DNA from: Caballeronia megalochromosomata
GTDB taxonomy: Bacteria; Pseudomonadota; Gammaproteobacteria; Burkholderiales; Burkholderiaceae
NCBI GenBank assembly: GCA_001580565.1
Contig: LRBF01000122.1
Coordinates: 1-64,000, forward strand
Reading direction: 5' to 3'
Length of the DNA: 64,000 nt
The notes under the pieces are model-generated. The model saw only the letters and a program-made list of their open reading frames with translations. It was not told where the DNA came from and did no database searches. The position numbers were made by a program, and so were the translations under genes. Below, piece after piece: positions 17,835-27,067 of the stretch; position 1 is the stretch's first letter, and each line of letters begins with the position of its first letter.

Positions 17835-18974
17835 TTATTTCTGCTGGCCGGCGAGCGCGAACTTGCCGTCGTGCGCCGTGAAGAAGTAGAGCGTGCCCTT
17901 GCGATCGCCGCTTTTTTCGAACGCGATCGGTCCTGTCACGCCGGTGACGTTGACGCTCGAGAGCGCCGCGTTGACCGACTCGCGCGTGACGGGCCCCTTG
18001 GCCTTCGCCGCCTTCACCGCGTTGCCGACGGCAAGCCCCGCGTCGTAGCCGAGTGCCGCCCAGCTATCGGGCGCCTGACCGTATTTCGCGGTGAACGCCT
18101 TGACGAACGCGGCGCTTTGCGTCGACGAATGCGACGAAGCATCCGGATCGAACATGCCGTAGAGCGTCATGCCGTCGACCGCGTTGTTGGACAGGCTGAT
18201 GAGCTGCGGCGAGAGCGACCCGTCCGTGCCGAGAATCTTCGCGTCGATGCCGAGCGCCTTCGCCTGCGTGACGATCTGCGCGGCCTCCGTATAGAAGCCG
18301 CCGATGAAGAGGCCATCCGGATGCGCGGCCTTCACCTTGGTCAGGATCGTGCGGAAGTCCTTGGTGCCGAGCACATAACCGCCTTCGCCGACGATCTTCC
18401 CCCCCGCCTCCTGATACGCCGACTTGAACGCGCCGTTCACGCCGAGGCCGTAGTCGTCCTGCTGATACAGCGTGTAGACGGTTTTGACATGCAGCTGATT
18501 GGCGGTGTACTGGCCCATCATCTTGCCCTGAATGGCGTCGGTCAGCACCACGCGGCGAAACCACGGGCTCGCGTTGGAGAGCTGCGGACTCGTGACCGCC
18601 GTGCCGATCGTCGGCATCTTGCACTTCTTGTAGAGCGGCACGGCGGCGAGCGCGATCGAGCTGAAGGTATAGCCCACGACTGCCACGGTATTGTCGTCGC
18701 CGCAGAAGCGGTTCGCGGCGAGCACGCCATCGTTCGGTTGGCCATGATCGTCGACGGTATCGACCTCGATCTTCGGGCCGCCTTGCGCGTTGATATCCGC
18801 GATGGCGAGATCGAATCCTTTCTTGCCGCTCACGCCGTAGGTGGCGAAGTCGCCGGTCAGCGTGGCGGTGAAGGCGACGTGAACCGCGTCGTCCGCCCAG
18901 GCGGGCGGCGCGGCGAGCGACAGCGCCAGCGTGACGGGGCACAGGATGGGACACAGCTTGCGAAGAACGTTCAT
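17835..18974 (-). CDS. Branched-chain amino-acid type ABC transporter substrate-binding protein
   Basis: This 379-residue LivJ-like protein has a signal peptide ending at LAAPPAWADD and a periplasmic binding fold type I (VHVAFTATLTGDFATYG; GAFKSAYQEAGGKIVGE). It captures a hydrophobic or amide-type ligand for the LivHM-LivG-LivF transporter encoded upstream. In this cluster it likely binds the compound attacked by the Rieske oxygenase or gamma-glutamyltransferase rather than leucine. It lies between livF (39 bp upstream) and the Rieske gene. Confidence 0.92.
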   Translation of the reverse strand: MNVLRKLCPILCPVTLALSLAAPPAWADDAVHVAFTATLTGDFATYGVSGKKGFDLAIADINAQGGPKIEVDTVDDHGQPNDGVLAANRFCGDDNTVAVVGYTFSSIALAAVPLYKKCKMPTIGTAVTSPQLSNASPWFRRVVLTDAIQGKMMGQYTANQLHVKTVYTLYQQDDYGLGVNGAFKSAYQEAGGKIVGEGGYVLGTKDFRTILTKVKAAHPDGLFIGGFYTEAAQIVTQAKALGIDAKILGTDGSLSPQLISLSNNAVDGMTLYGMFDPDASSHSSTQSAAFVKAFTAKYGQAPDSWAALGYDAGLAVGNAVKAAKAKGPVTRESVNAALSSVNVTGVTGPIAFEKSGDRKGTLYFFTAHDGKFALAGQQK

Positions 18975-19013
18975 GATCGTTTCCCCTTGAGTGTGAATGA
19001 TCGATGCGCCACG

Positions 19014-19720
<707 letters not shown>

Positions 19721-19724
<4 letters not shown>

Positions 19725-20578
19725 GTGCGTTTGCCCAGATAGGCGGACTGCACGTCGTCGTGGGCAAGCACGGCCTGCGGCGTGCCCTCGATCAGCTTGC
19801 TGCCGAAATGAAGCACGGTGACGCGATCGGCGAGATTGCGGATCACGTCCATGTCGTGCTCGATGAGCAGAATCGCGACGCCTTGCGCGCGAATCTGCCG
19901 GATCAGTTCACTCAACTCCAGCTTCTCGCTGACGTTCATGCCCGCGAGCGGTTCGTCGAGCAGCAGCACGCGCGGTTGTGAGATGAGCGCGCGCGCCAGC
20001 TCCACGCGACGCTGATGTCCGTATGACAACGCGCTCGCCTGCTTCGTCGCGGCATGCGCGCCGAGTCCGACGAATTCGATCAGCCGATGCGCATCCGCAA
20101 CGGCCGCCTTCTCCTGCTCACGCGCCTTCTTCGTGCGCAGCAGCGCCGCGAGCGCGCCGCAGTCGAAGCGGCTGTGCGCGCCGACGAGCACGGTTTCGAG
20201 CACGGTCATCGAACCGAAAAGGCGCGTGTTCTGGAATGTGCGTCCGAGTCCGGCGCGCGCGAGCGTGTGCGAGCGCCAGTGCGGCGAACTCGCGCCGTTG
20301 ATCCAGACCTGGCCCGCGGTCGGCCGCACGAAACCCGACAGCGCGTTGACGACGGTGGTCTTGCCCGCGCCGTTCGGCCCGATGAGCGCGTGAATCTCGT
20401 GCTCCTGAACGTCGAGATCGAGTTGCTTCACGGCGGTCAGGCCACCGAACGTGACGGTGAGTCCCTGCGCGCGCAACGGCAGACCGACGCCGCCTTGCGT
20501 CGCGGCGCGCGTGGCACCGGCGTGAGTGTGCGCGGTGTCGATGTTCATGGCGAGGGATTGGCCTCTGGCGTTCGTCAT
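19721..20578 (-). CDS. livG: Branched-chain type ABC transporter ATP-binding protein (LivG)
   Basis: The 285-residue protein has Walker A GPNGAGKTT, the LivG insert NTRLFGSMTVLETVLVGAHS, a degenerate signature (ALSYGHQRRVELAR) and Walker B VLLLDEPLAGMN. An N-terminal extension of about 35 residues precedes the ATPase core; a start at 20545 (MNIDTAHTH) is possible and would shorten it. It lies 3 bp from the permease gene and overlaps livF. Confidence 0.92.
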
Positions 20579-20581
20579 GCG

Positions 20582-22585
20582 TCACTCCATCGTGAGACGA
20601 AGACGCGCTTTCGCGGCGATGCCTTCGGGGCGAAACAGCATCAGCGCGACGAGTAGCACGCCGAGCAGCACGTAGCGGGACTCGGGATAAGCAGACACAA
20701 AAGGGATCTTCAGCGAGAGTTGCAGGAACACGATCCAGATGGCCGCGCCGATGAACGGACCGACCAGCGTGCCGAGACCGCCCAGCACGATCAGCATCAA
20801 CACGAGAATGTTCTCGAAGAGCGTGAAGCTCGCCGGGCTCACGTACTGCTGCAGATGCGCGTAAAACACGCCGACCATGCCGCCGACGAAACCGCTGCAC
20901 GCATAAGCGAGCAGCTTGAAGCGCGTCCCCGCGACGCCCATCATTTCGGCGGCGTCCTCGTCCTCGCGCAACGCGACCCATGCGCGGCCCACATACGACC
21001 GCGACAATCGCGCGACCGCGAACAGCACGACGGCGGTCAGGCCGAGAGCGAAAAAGAACTGCGTGCGCGGTTCGTCGAAGCTCACGCCGAAGAACTGCGG
21101 GGAGGGAATGCCGCGCACGCCCATTGGGCCGTTGGTCACGGAGATCCAGTTGGTCGCGACGATGCGCACGATCTCGCCAAAACCTAGTGTCATGATCGCG
21201 AGATAGTCGCCGCGCACGCGTAAGGTCGGATAGCCGAGTATCGCGCCGAGCAGCGCGGCGAGCAGTCCGCCCACGAGCAGATTCGGATAAAAGAGCCACC
21301 AGATCGATGCAGTGTCGACGCCGAAGTGGTTCTGCATGACGCTGATGAAGATGAGCGACGAGAAGTACGCGCCGATCCCGAAGAACGCGACAAAGCCGAG
21401 ATCGAGCAGACCGGCCAGCCCGACAACGATGTTCAGCCCGCTCGCGAGCATGCCGTAGACGAGCACCATCACGAGCACGCTCAGCCAGTAGTCGGAGCGA
21501 ATAGCGAGACCGAGCGCGACCGCGATGGCCAGCGCACCGATGGCGACACGTTTCTCGCCGTAGCGTCCGAGTGCGGCGAACGCGCGATCGAGCCATCCGA
21601 ACGCTTCCGCCAGCGCCCGGCCGCGTTTCGCACCGCCGCTCGACATCAGGCTGCCGCGCGCGCTCACATTGAGATCCGCGCGCCCGAGCAGGCCTTGCGG
21701 GCGCACGAGAAGCAGCAGCACGAGCAACGCGAAACTGATTGCGTCCTGATACACGGAGCCATTGGGCAGATAGCCCGCGCACAGCGATTCCACGACGCCG
21801 AGAATCACGCCGCCGAGCGCCGCGCCCGGAATGCTGCCGATGCCGCCGAGCACCGCCGCAGTCAGCGCTTTCAGGCCGGGCACGAAGCCCATCGTCGGGC
21901 TGACGAACTGAAACGACTGCGCATAGAGAATGCCGGCGAACGCTGCGAGCGCCGAGCCGAGCACGAACGCCGCGCAGATGATGCGGTTCACGGGAATGCC
22001 GACCAGATACGCGGCGGTCGCATCCTGCGCCGCGGCGCGCATCGCGCGTCCGAGCGACGTTGCGGAGACGAAGAACTGCACGCCGAGCATCGCGACGATT
22101 GCGCAGCCGAACACCGCGAGCTCCGATGGCGTCACGGTCAGATCGGCGCCCAGTGACAGAGAGGGCAAACCGCCAACCGGCAGCGGTGGGAAGCGCAGGG
22201 ACGTCGGTCCCCATACGGTCTGCGCGACGCTCTGCAGCAGCACGGATATCGCGATCGATGTGATGAGCGGCGCGAGTCGCGGTGCGTTGCGCAATGGCCG
22301 ATACGCGACCACGTCGATCAGTGCGCCGAGCGCGGCGACACCGGCGATCGCGAGCGGGGCGGCGATATAGAAGCTGAGTGCGGGCATCGGCACCTGAATG
22401 CCGAAGAGCGCAATCTCTTTTGTCATCAGCGTGAGCGTGAGGAATCCGCCCAGCATGAACAGTTCGCCGAACGCGAAATTCACGAGTTTGACGACGCCAT
22501 AGACCAGCGTATATGCGACGGCGGCGAGCGCGTAGATCGACCCGATCACCAGACCATTGAGCAGCAGTTGTTCGAAATACGGCAT
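20582..22585 (-). CDS. Fused LivH-LivM permease
   Basis: The 667-residue membrane protein joins a LivH domain (about residues 1-300; NGLVIGSIYALAAVAYTLVYG) to a LivM domain (about 350-667; YGMLASGLNIVVGLAGLLDLGF and VALREDEDAAEMMG). Normal systems have two separate permeases of about 300 residues each. The fusion fixes a one-to-one ratio of the two halves. AAGGAG lies about 15 bases before the ATG. The gene opens the transport operon immediately downstream of the second GntR gene. Confidence 0.93.
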   Translation of the reverse strand: MPYFEQLLLNGLVIGSIYALAAVAYTLVYGVVKLVNFAFGELFMLGGFLTLTLMTKEIALFGIQVPMPALSFYIAAPLAIAGVAALGALIDVVAYRPLRNAPRLAPLITSIAISVLLQSVAQTVWGPTSLRFPPLPVGGLPSLSLGADLTVTPSELAVFGCAIVAMLGVQFFVSATSLGRAMRAAAQDATAAYLVGIPVNRIICAAFVLGSALAAFAGILYAQSFQFVSPTMGFVPGLKALTAAVLGGIGSIPGAALGGVILGVVESLCAGYLPNGSVYQDAISFALLVLLLLVRPQGLLGRADLNVSARGSLMSSGGAKRGRALAEAFGWLDRAFAALGRYGEKRVAIGALAIAVALGLAIRSDYWLSVLVMVLVYGMLASGLNIVVGLAGLLDLGFVAFFGIGAYFSSLIFISVMQNHFGVDTASIWWLFYPNLLVGGLLAALLGAILGYPTLRVRGDYLAIMTLGFGEIVRIVATNWISVTNGPMGVRGIPSPQFFGVSFDEPRTQFFFALGLTAVVLFAVARLSRSYVGRAWVALREDEDAAEMMGVAGTRFKLLAYACSGFVGGMVGVFYAHLQQYVSPASFTLFENILVLMLIVLGGLGTLVGPFIGAAIWIVFLQLSLKIPFVSAYPESRYVLLGVLLVALMLFRPEGIAAKARLRLTME

Positions 22586-22650
22586 GACGTTCGTTTTCTC
22601 CTTGCGTCGATGAGGCAGGGAAACGTGTTTGGATTACCGTAGCACTTCAA

Positions 22651-22680
22651 AAAATAGCAAAAATAATTTCGGATACCGAA
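22651..22680 (-). promoter_or_regulatory. Candidate promoter and operator of the liv-Rieske operon
   Basis: On the minus strand an extended -10 element TGCTATTTT (22651-22659) follows the inverted repeat TTCGG-ATA-CCGAA (22668-22680), which covers the expected -35 region. The element sits between the GntR stop and livHM, so a promoter here would let the GntR product control the operon directly. The repeat has perfect 5-bp arms around 3 bases. Confidence 0.45.
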
Positions 22681-22689
22681 TAAATGTCA

Positions 22690-23340
22690 TTAACGCACGA
22701 GTTCGACGAGTGGCCCGATCGTCGCGCGAACATGCTCTCGCACGATCTGCTCGACGGCTTCGCGGTCGCCGCTTTCGACCGCGGTCACGATCTCTTCATG
22801 AAACTGGCGAGATGTCATCGGCTTGTCTCCGTGTTCGAGCCAGATGCGCATGTATGGCTCGATAATCGAATGCAGGCTCGATATCTGCCGTTGCAGACGA
22901 GGCATGGCCGCGAGCTCGCTCAGATACTCATGAAATTCGCGATGACGCGTGACCCATTCGGAGGCGTCGTCGTTGACGCTTTCCATACGCTCCAGCAGAT
23001 GGCGCAGCGTTGCTACATCCTTCTTCGTCATGCGCGTCGCCGCGATGCCCGCAGCAAGACCTTCGAGCACCGCGCGAGTTTCGAACACCTCATGCATTTC
23101 AGCGGCGTCGAGCCCGCGCACGATCGCGCCGCGATTCGCGCGAATCAGCAATAGCCCCTCGGCGGCGAGTCGTCGGAATGCTTCGCGCACCGGCATGCGG
23201 CTCGTACCGATATCGCCGGCGATCTCTTCTGCGATGAGCCGATGGCCTGCGCGATATCGGCCGCTCCGGATGGCTTGCTCGATATAGCGATACGCCTCGT
23301 CTTCCGCCGACAGGCCGTGGACGCCATGCCATTCCGCCAT
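22690..23340 (-). CDS. GntR-family regulator with FCD domain (second paralogue)
   Basis: The 216-residue protein has a winged helix (RLIAEEIAGDIGTSRMPVREAFRRL) and an FCD domain. The ATG at 23340 (MAEWHG) has AGGAGG 7 bases upstream, so the longer frame to 23415 is not used. It closely resembles the GntR protein at 12487-13149 over its full length. It is transcribed towards the livHM operon and likely controls it. Duplication of a regulator at both edges of one gene set suggests that the set was assembled from two operons serving the same pathway. Confidence 0.93.
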   Translation of the reverse strand: MAEWHGVHGLSAEDEAYRYIEQAIRSGRYRAGHRLIAEEIAGDIGTSRMPVREAFRRLAAEGLLLIRANRGAIVRGLDAAEMHEVFETRAVLEGLAAGIAATRMTKKDVATLRHLLERMESVNDDASEWVTRHREFHEYLSELAAMPRLQRQISSLHSIIEPYMRIWLEHGDKPMTSRQFHEEIVTAVESGDREAVEQIVREHVRATIGPLVELVR

Positions 23341-23511
23341 GCAGCCTCCTGCATCGAATCGTAATTTTTGTAAAACTGTATCCATGCATGAATGGATGAA
23401 CGTTAGTCCAAACAAAAATCGATGTCACTATTGGGGTTTTTACTGATATTGAAGCGAAGCCAGCCACTGCTCACGAGCGACATGGCCGATCTCGACGTTC
23501 GTCGTGGTCTT

Positions 23512-24210
23512 TCATGACCGAGCGAGCACGCCCCGAAGCACGAGTTCGCAGATGAATTCTTCGTAGCGTCTGCTTTCGGCCAGCATGTCGATCGTTTTTC
23601 CACGCGCGAAGCGAAGCATGGGGAAGCCCGTGACGAAGGACTCGCACATGCCTACAACCGCAAGAAAGAGTTGCTGCCCGTCCACTGCGCGCATGGTCCG
23701 GTCGGCGACGCCGCAGTCGATGATCGTCTGATAGGCGCGCATGCCGCCATCGGTCAGCTTCTCCATCAGGCGTCGTGCGGTCGGATCGTCAGACTTCACC
23801 ACCTCCTGCGCGATGAGCTGGTGAAAGTACGGGTATTCGACCTGCAGTGCCATCAATGACCTGATTCGCGCCTTCAGCGCCTCCTGTGGCGTGCCATCGG
23901 AGGCAGCCACAAAACGCTCGACCCGGTGCGCGAACTGCTCTGTCAGCCTTTCGGCGACGGCAAGCAGCATGCTTTGGCCGTCGCGAAAGTAATAGCGCGC
24001 AAGCGATGGATCGACCCCCGCGAGACGCGCTACCTCCGAGCGCGTGATCTTGCTCGGAGGAAGCTTGCGCAGCAGCTCGCACGCACATTCGACGATGGTG
24101 TCCCGTCCGATCGCCGGTGCATCGGCGCCCGGACGTCCGCTCATTCGCTTGACGGCGCGTGGTTTGCGCTTTGTTCCATCTTGCGGTGTGACCGTTTCTG
24201 ACTTTGGCAT
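23512..24210 (-). CDS. TetR-family transcriptional regulator
   Basis: The 232-residue protein has a basic N-terminal tail and a TetR helix-turn-helix (PSKITRSEVARLAGVDPSLA, then YYFRDGQSML). The C-terminal ligand domain contains the SDDPTARRLMEKLTDGG stretch. It lies downstream of the SDR, flavoprotein and small-protein genes on the same strand and is probably the last gene of that operon. The near-palindrome at 26920-26937 at the operon promoter is its likely operator. Confidence 0.92.
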   Translation of the reverse strand: MPKSETVTPQDGTKRKPRAVKRMSGRPGADAPAIGRDTIVECACELLRKLPPSKITRSEVARLAGVDPSLARYYFRDGQSMLLAVAERLTEQFAHRVERFVAASDGTPQEALKARIRSLMALQVEYPYFHQLIAQEVVKSDDPTARRLMEKLTDGGMRAYQTIIDCGVADRTMRAVDGQQLFLAVVGMCESFVTGFPMLRFARGKTIDMLAESRRYEEFICELVLRGVLARS

Positions 24211-24237
24211 CGCGTATCGAGGTTGATGAGCGGAGCT

Positions 24238-24483
24238 TCAAGAGCCTTCGTGAGCGGCGACGGAAGGCGTGTCCGACTTCCTGCGCCGGAAAGCGATTGT
24301 CAGCAAAAGCCAGAGCGTTTTCAAGTCGAGCAGCTTCAGCGCCGCACGCGCCTCTTCCGGCCTCAATTCCGCCGACATCGGCATGGCGCCGAAGATCATG
24401 CCCTTGACGACGAGGCTCGACCCGTCGCGCTCGAACGACGTCACCGTCATCATTTCCTGGCCATCCGACGAGTAGATTTTCAT
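24238..24483 (-). CDS. Small conserved-looking protein of unknown function (81 aa)
   Basis: The frame starts at an ATG that overlaps the stop of the upstream flavoprotein gene by 4 bp, so it is very probably translated by coupling. The product has 81 residues. A beta-rich N-terminal half (MMTVTSFERDGSSLVVKG) is followed by a helix, a hydrophobic segment (LKTLWLLLTIAF) and a basic tail (RRRK). The layout suggests a small membrane-associated partner of the flavoprotein. I do not recognise the family. Confidence 0.75.
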   Translation of the reverse strand: MKIYSSDGQEMMTVTSFERDGSSLVVKGMIFGAMPMSAELRPEEARAALKLLDLKTLWLLLTIAFRRRKSDTPSVAAHEGS

Positions 24484-26069
24484 ACAGCCGCCTTGCGTAC
24501 GCGATCGAAATTGAGACCGATGTCCGAGAAAACGTTCATCACCGTATTGCGTCCCGCGCCGAACACACTGCCGCCGGGATGCATGAACGGGCCGACGAGA
24601 TAGAGGCGCTTCACGCCCGGAACGCGATAGTCGGAGAGTTCAGGTGTCGGGCGATTGCCGCCGCTCTGGAAGAAGTTGCCGCCCAGCCCGTGAATGTCGC
24701 CCTCGACGAAGCTGTTCGGCGAATCGCGTTCGTGATCCAGCGGGCTCTGCACTTCGCGAGCGAGGATGTTGCCGTCATCGAGGTTGCTCACGAACTTGCG
24801 GGCGCCTTCGAGCGCTTGTTCGCCGACTTCGTGCTTCACCTCGTCCCACCGCGCGGCGCCGCCTTCAGCGAGCCGATAAGGCACGAAGGCTTGCGTGAAG
24901 GCGATGCCCTTGCCGGCCGGCGCGCGCGTCGAATCGATACGCGTCTGGTCCTGACCGGAAAGAATCTGGTTTGCCGGAATCTCGCCGTGACGCAGCGGAT
25001 CGTATTCCTTGAGGAACTCGGACAGTCTGTCCGTGTGACAGTACTGGACCATCTGACAGCTTTCGAGGGACTTGCCCGCGCGAAATTCGAGCGGCTTGTC
25101 GAGCGCCATATGCACCTGAAGCACATTGAACGACGAGAACTTGCCGGCCTTGGCGCGCTTGATGAGCGGCGGCGCGAGTCCATCCACGAAGCGGTCCAGC
25201 ACTTTCGGGTGGATGGCCGCGATCACTGCGTCGCGGGCCATGTATTGCTCGCCATCGGTGGTTTCGAGCCCGACCGCGCGATCGCCGCTGGTGAGCACCT
25301 TGCGTACTTCGCGATTACAGACCACTTCACCGCCGAAGTGACGAATGCATTGCACGAGCGCATCGGACAGCTTGCCGCTGCCGCCGATCGGCTTCGGCGA
25401 TCCGAACTTGTGCATCAGTGCGGGGAACAGGAACAGACCCATGGCCGTGCCGCCCTCGTCGGGGAAGTGCAGCAGTTCCGCCGACGGCTTCAGCATGTGG
25501 ATCTTCACCTGCTCGTTCTCGAACATGTCGTCGACGAAGTCGAGCGGGCTGCGCGTCATCATCTGGAAGATGTCGCGGCCTTCAGGGCTTTGCGAGAGCA
25601 TCGCGAGAAACGGTCCAGTGGGCGCGGGTGGCGCGTACATGCCCTGCAGGAACATCGGCAGGAGCTTTTCGCTCTGCGCCGCGAAGCGACGATAGGTTTC
25701 CGCGTCTTTCTCCGAGAGCTTCGCGATCGACTCGCAGGTCTGGTCCGAGTTGCGATGCGTGACGATGTGACTGCCATCGGCGAAGAGCGTGGCTTGCGGC
25801 TTGTTCATCGCGACGTACTTCAGTCCGAAGCGCGAGAGAAGGCCGAGTTCGTCTTCGGTCATCATCGGATTGCCTGCGAGCATGACGTGCGACGAGGAGT
25901 GCGTGTCGTGATGAAACCCCGGCAGGGTGATTTCACGTGTGACCACGCCGCCTCCATAGAAGGAAGCGCGTTCCAGCACGAGCACGCTCTTGCCCGCCTT
26001 GGCGAGATAAGCGGCGGCAACGAGCCCGTTGTGACCCGCGCCCATGACGACGACATCGAATTGCGGCAT
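24480..26069 (-). CDS. Phytoene-dehydrogenase-like FAD-dependent oxidoreductase
   Basis: The 529-residue flavoprotein has an N-terminal dinucleotide fold (VVVMGAGHNGLVAAAYLAKAG, then VLERASFYGGG) and a C-terminal FAD-binding region (LVGPFMHPGGSVFGAGRN). It belongs to the COG1233 group that includes carotenoid desaturases and PYROXD2-like proteins. No carotenoid genes are nearby, so a pigment role is unlikely. With the SDR encoded 33 bp upstream it may form a two-step oxidation or desaturation of a hydrophobic alcohol or acid. Confidence 0.9.
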   Translation of the reverse strand: MPQFDVVVMGAGHNGLVAAAYLAKAGKSVLVLERASFYGGGVVTREITLPGFHHDTHSSSHVMLAGNPMMTEDELGLLSRFGLKYVAMNKPQATLFADGSHIVTHRNSDQTCESIAKLSEKDAETYRRFAAQSEKLLPMFLQGMYAPPAPTGPFLAMLSQSPEGRDIFQMMTRSPLDFVDDMFENEQVKIHMLKPSAELLHFPDEGGTAMGLFLFPALMHKFGSPKPIGGSGKLSDALVQCIRHFGGEVVCNREVRKVLTSGDRAVGLETTDGEQYMARDAVIAAIHPKVLDRFVDGLAPPLIKRAKAGKFSSFNVLQVHMALDKPLEFRAGKSLESCQMVQYCHTDRLSEFLKEYDPLRHGEIPANQILSGQDQTRIDSTRAPAGKGIAFTQAFVPYRLAEGGAARWDEVKHEVGEQALEGARKFVSNLDDGNILAREVQSPLDHERDSPNSFVEGDIHGLGGNFFQSGGNRPTPELSDYRVPGVKRLYLVGPFMHPGGSVFGAGRNTVMNVFSDIGLNFDRVRKAAV

Positions 26070-26101
26070 TGCATGTCTCCTTGATTAATCGGTGTCCCGC
26101 A

Positions 26102-26896
26102 TCAAACGGAATAGAAGTTGGGATCGAGCCCTGCGCGTGCGAAGTCGATCAGCGCCTGCTCATAGTCCGGTTCGGAGGAAATGGCGAAGCGTTCCTCGCG
26201 CAGTCCTTGCAGCAGGCGCGTCGCGCAATCGATCACGCTGCCGGGCGTCGCCAGTTCGACAGGCGTGCGCTCGAACCAGCCCATGCGCTGCGGATAGGTG
26301 AGTCCATCCGGACGCGTGGCCGTGAGGCCGGGGCAGAACAGCGACACGCCGATGCCATGTGGTTTCATCGCGCAGGACAAGGCATAGGTCCAGGCCAGCA
26401 CGGCGCCTTTCGATGTCACGTAGGGCATCAGATGCTGCACGACCGGGTTGGGACGAATCACGAGCGACGACGCCGTATTGACGATGTAACCGCTGCGTCG
26501 CTCGATCATGTCCGGCAGAAACGCCTCGACCATGCGGACGTCGCCGAGCACGTTGATCTCGAACGACTGGCGGTAGCGATCGAGGTCGATCGTGCGCACG
26601 TCGCCGGGACCGAACTGCTGTGCGGCTGCGTTGTTGATGAGCATGTCGACGCGTCCGAAGCGCTCGACGATGCGCCCGCGCGCCGCTTCGATCGATCTTG
26701 CGTCGCCGACATCGCACGTGACGGCGAGCGATTGCGCGCCGCTCTCGGCCAGCGCCGCGGCGACGTCGCTCGCGCGCTGCGGATCGATATCGGCGATCAC
26801 GACGCGCGCGCCTTCATGTGCGAGCTGGTGCGCGAGCGCTTCGCCGATGCCACGCCCCGCGCCCGTGATCAGCACCACCTTCCCGGTGAAATCCAT
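26102..26896 (-). CDS. Short-chain dehydrogenase/reductase
   Basis: This 264-residue classical SDR has the cofactor motif TGAGRGIGEA at residues 11-20, NNAA, the catalytic Ser in NTASS and YxxxK in PYVTSKGA. It would oxidise an alcohol or reduce a ketone with NAD(P). AAGGAG lies 9-14 bases before the ATG. It is the first gene of the TetR-controlled operon, and a strong promoter and operator stand directly upstream. Confidence 0.92.
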   Translation of the reverse strand: MDFTGKVVLITGAGRGIGEALAHQLAHEGARVVIADIDPQRASDVAAALAESGAQSLAVTCDVGDARSIEAARGRIVERFGRVDMLINNAAAQQFGPGDVRTIDLDRYRQSFEINVLGDVRMVEAFLPDMIERRSGYIVNTASSLVIRPNPVVQHLMPYVTSKGAVLAWTYALSCAMKPHGIGVSLFCPGLTATRPDGLTYPQRMGWFERTPVELATPGSVIDCATRLLQGLREERFAISSEPDYEQALIDFARAGLDPNFYSV

Positions 26897-26919
26897 GATC
26901 TTCGACTCCTTTGCTCTTT

Positions 26920-26937
26920 ATTACTATCGATGGTAAT
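26920..26937. promoter_or_regulatory. Near-perfect 18-bp palindrome, probable TetR operator
   Basis: ATTACTATCGATGGTAAT is symmetric apart from one T/G pair. It begins 24 bp upstream of the SDR start and touches the -10 box of the promoter at 26935-26963. Size and symmetry are those of TetR operators, and a tetR gene is the last gene of the operon that this promoter would serve. Confidence 0.6.
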
Positions 26938-26963
26938 TTAACGCGTGCCGATTGGCTGTTCAA
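26935..26963 (-). promoter_or_regulatory. Promoter of the SDR-flavoprotein-TetR operon
   Basis: On the minus strand TTGAAC (26958-26963) and TAAATT (26935-26940) are 17 bp apart, matching sigma-70 boxes at 5 and 4 of 6 positions. Transcription would start inside the palindrome at 26920-26937, so the bound repressor would block it. Confidence 0.5.
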
Positions 26964-27022
26964 GACACGATGACGCGCTCTGGGGTTTACCCGTGGAACA
27001 ACGAAAATGCTTGCGACTGCTG

Positions 27023-27058
27023 GTCCGTCGCGCGCCGGCAGGGGCGCGCGCGACGGAC
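27023..27058 (-). terminator. Long GC hairpin downstream of the porin gene
   Basis: GTCCGTCGCGCGC at 27023-27035 can pair with GCGCGCGACGGAC ending at 27058, giving a stem of about 13-14 bp with a short loop. It starts about 10 bp beyond the porin stop. There is no U-run directly after it on the minus strand, so termination may be partly factor-dependent. Confidence 0.5.
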
Positions 27059-27067
27059 GCCGTGCGG

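Noticed and set aside
20118..22214. A 698-codon open frame overlapping livG and the permease in another frame
   Set aside because: The livG and LivHM frames have clear motifs and good starts; this frame has none.
24480..26069. A carotenoid biosynthesis gene
   Set aside because: The fold matches phytoene dehydrogenase relatives, but no phytoene synthase or other pigment gene is present, and COG1233 proteins have many other roles.
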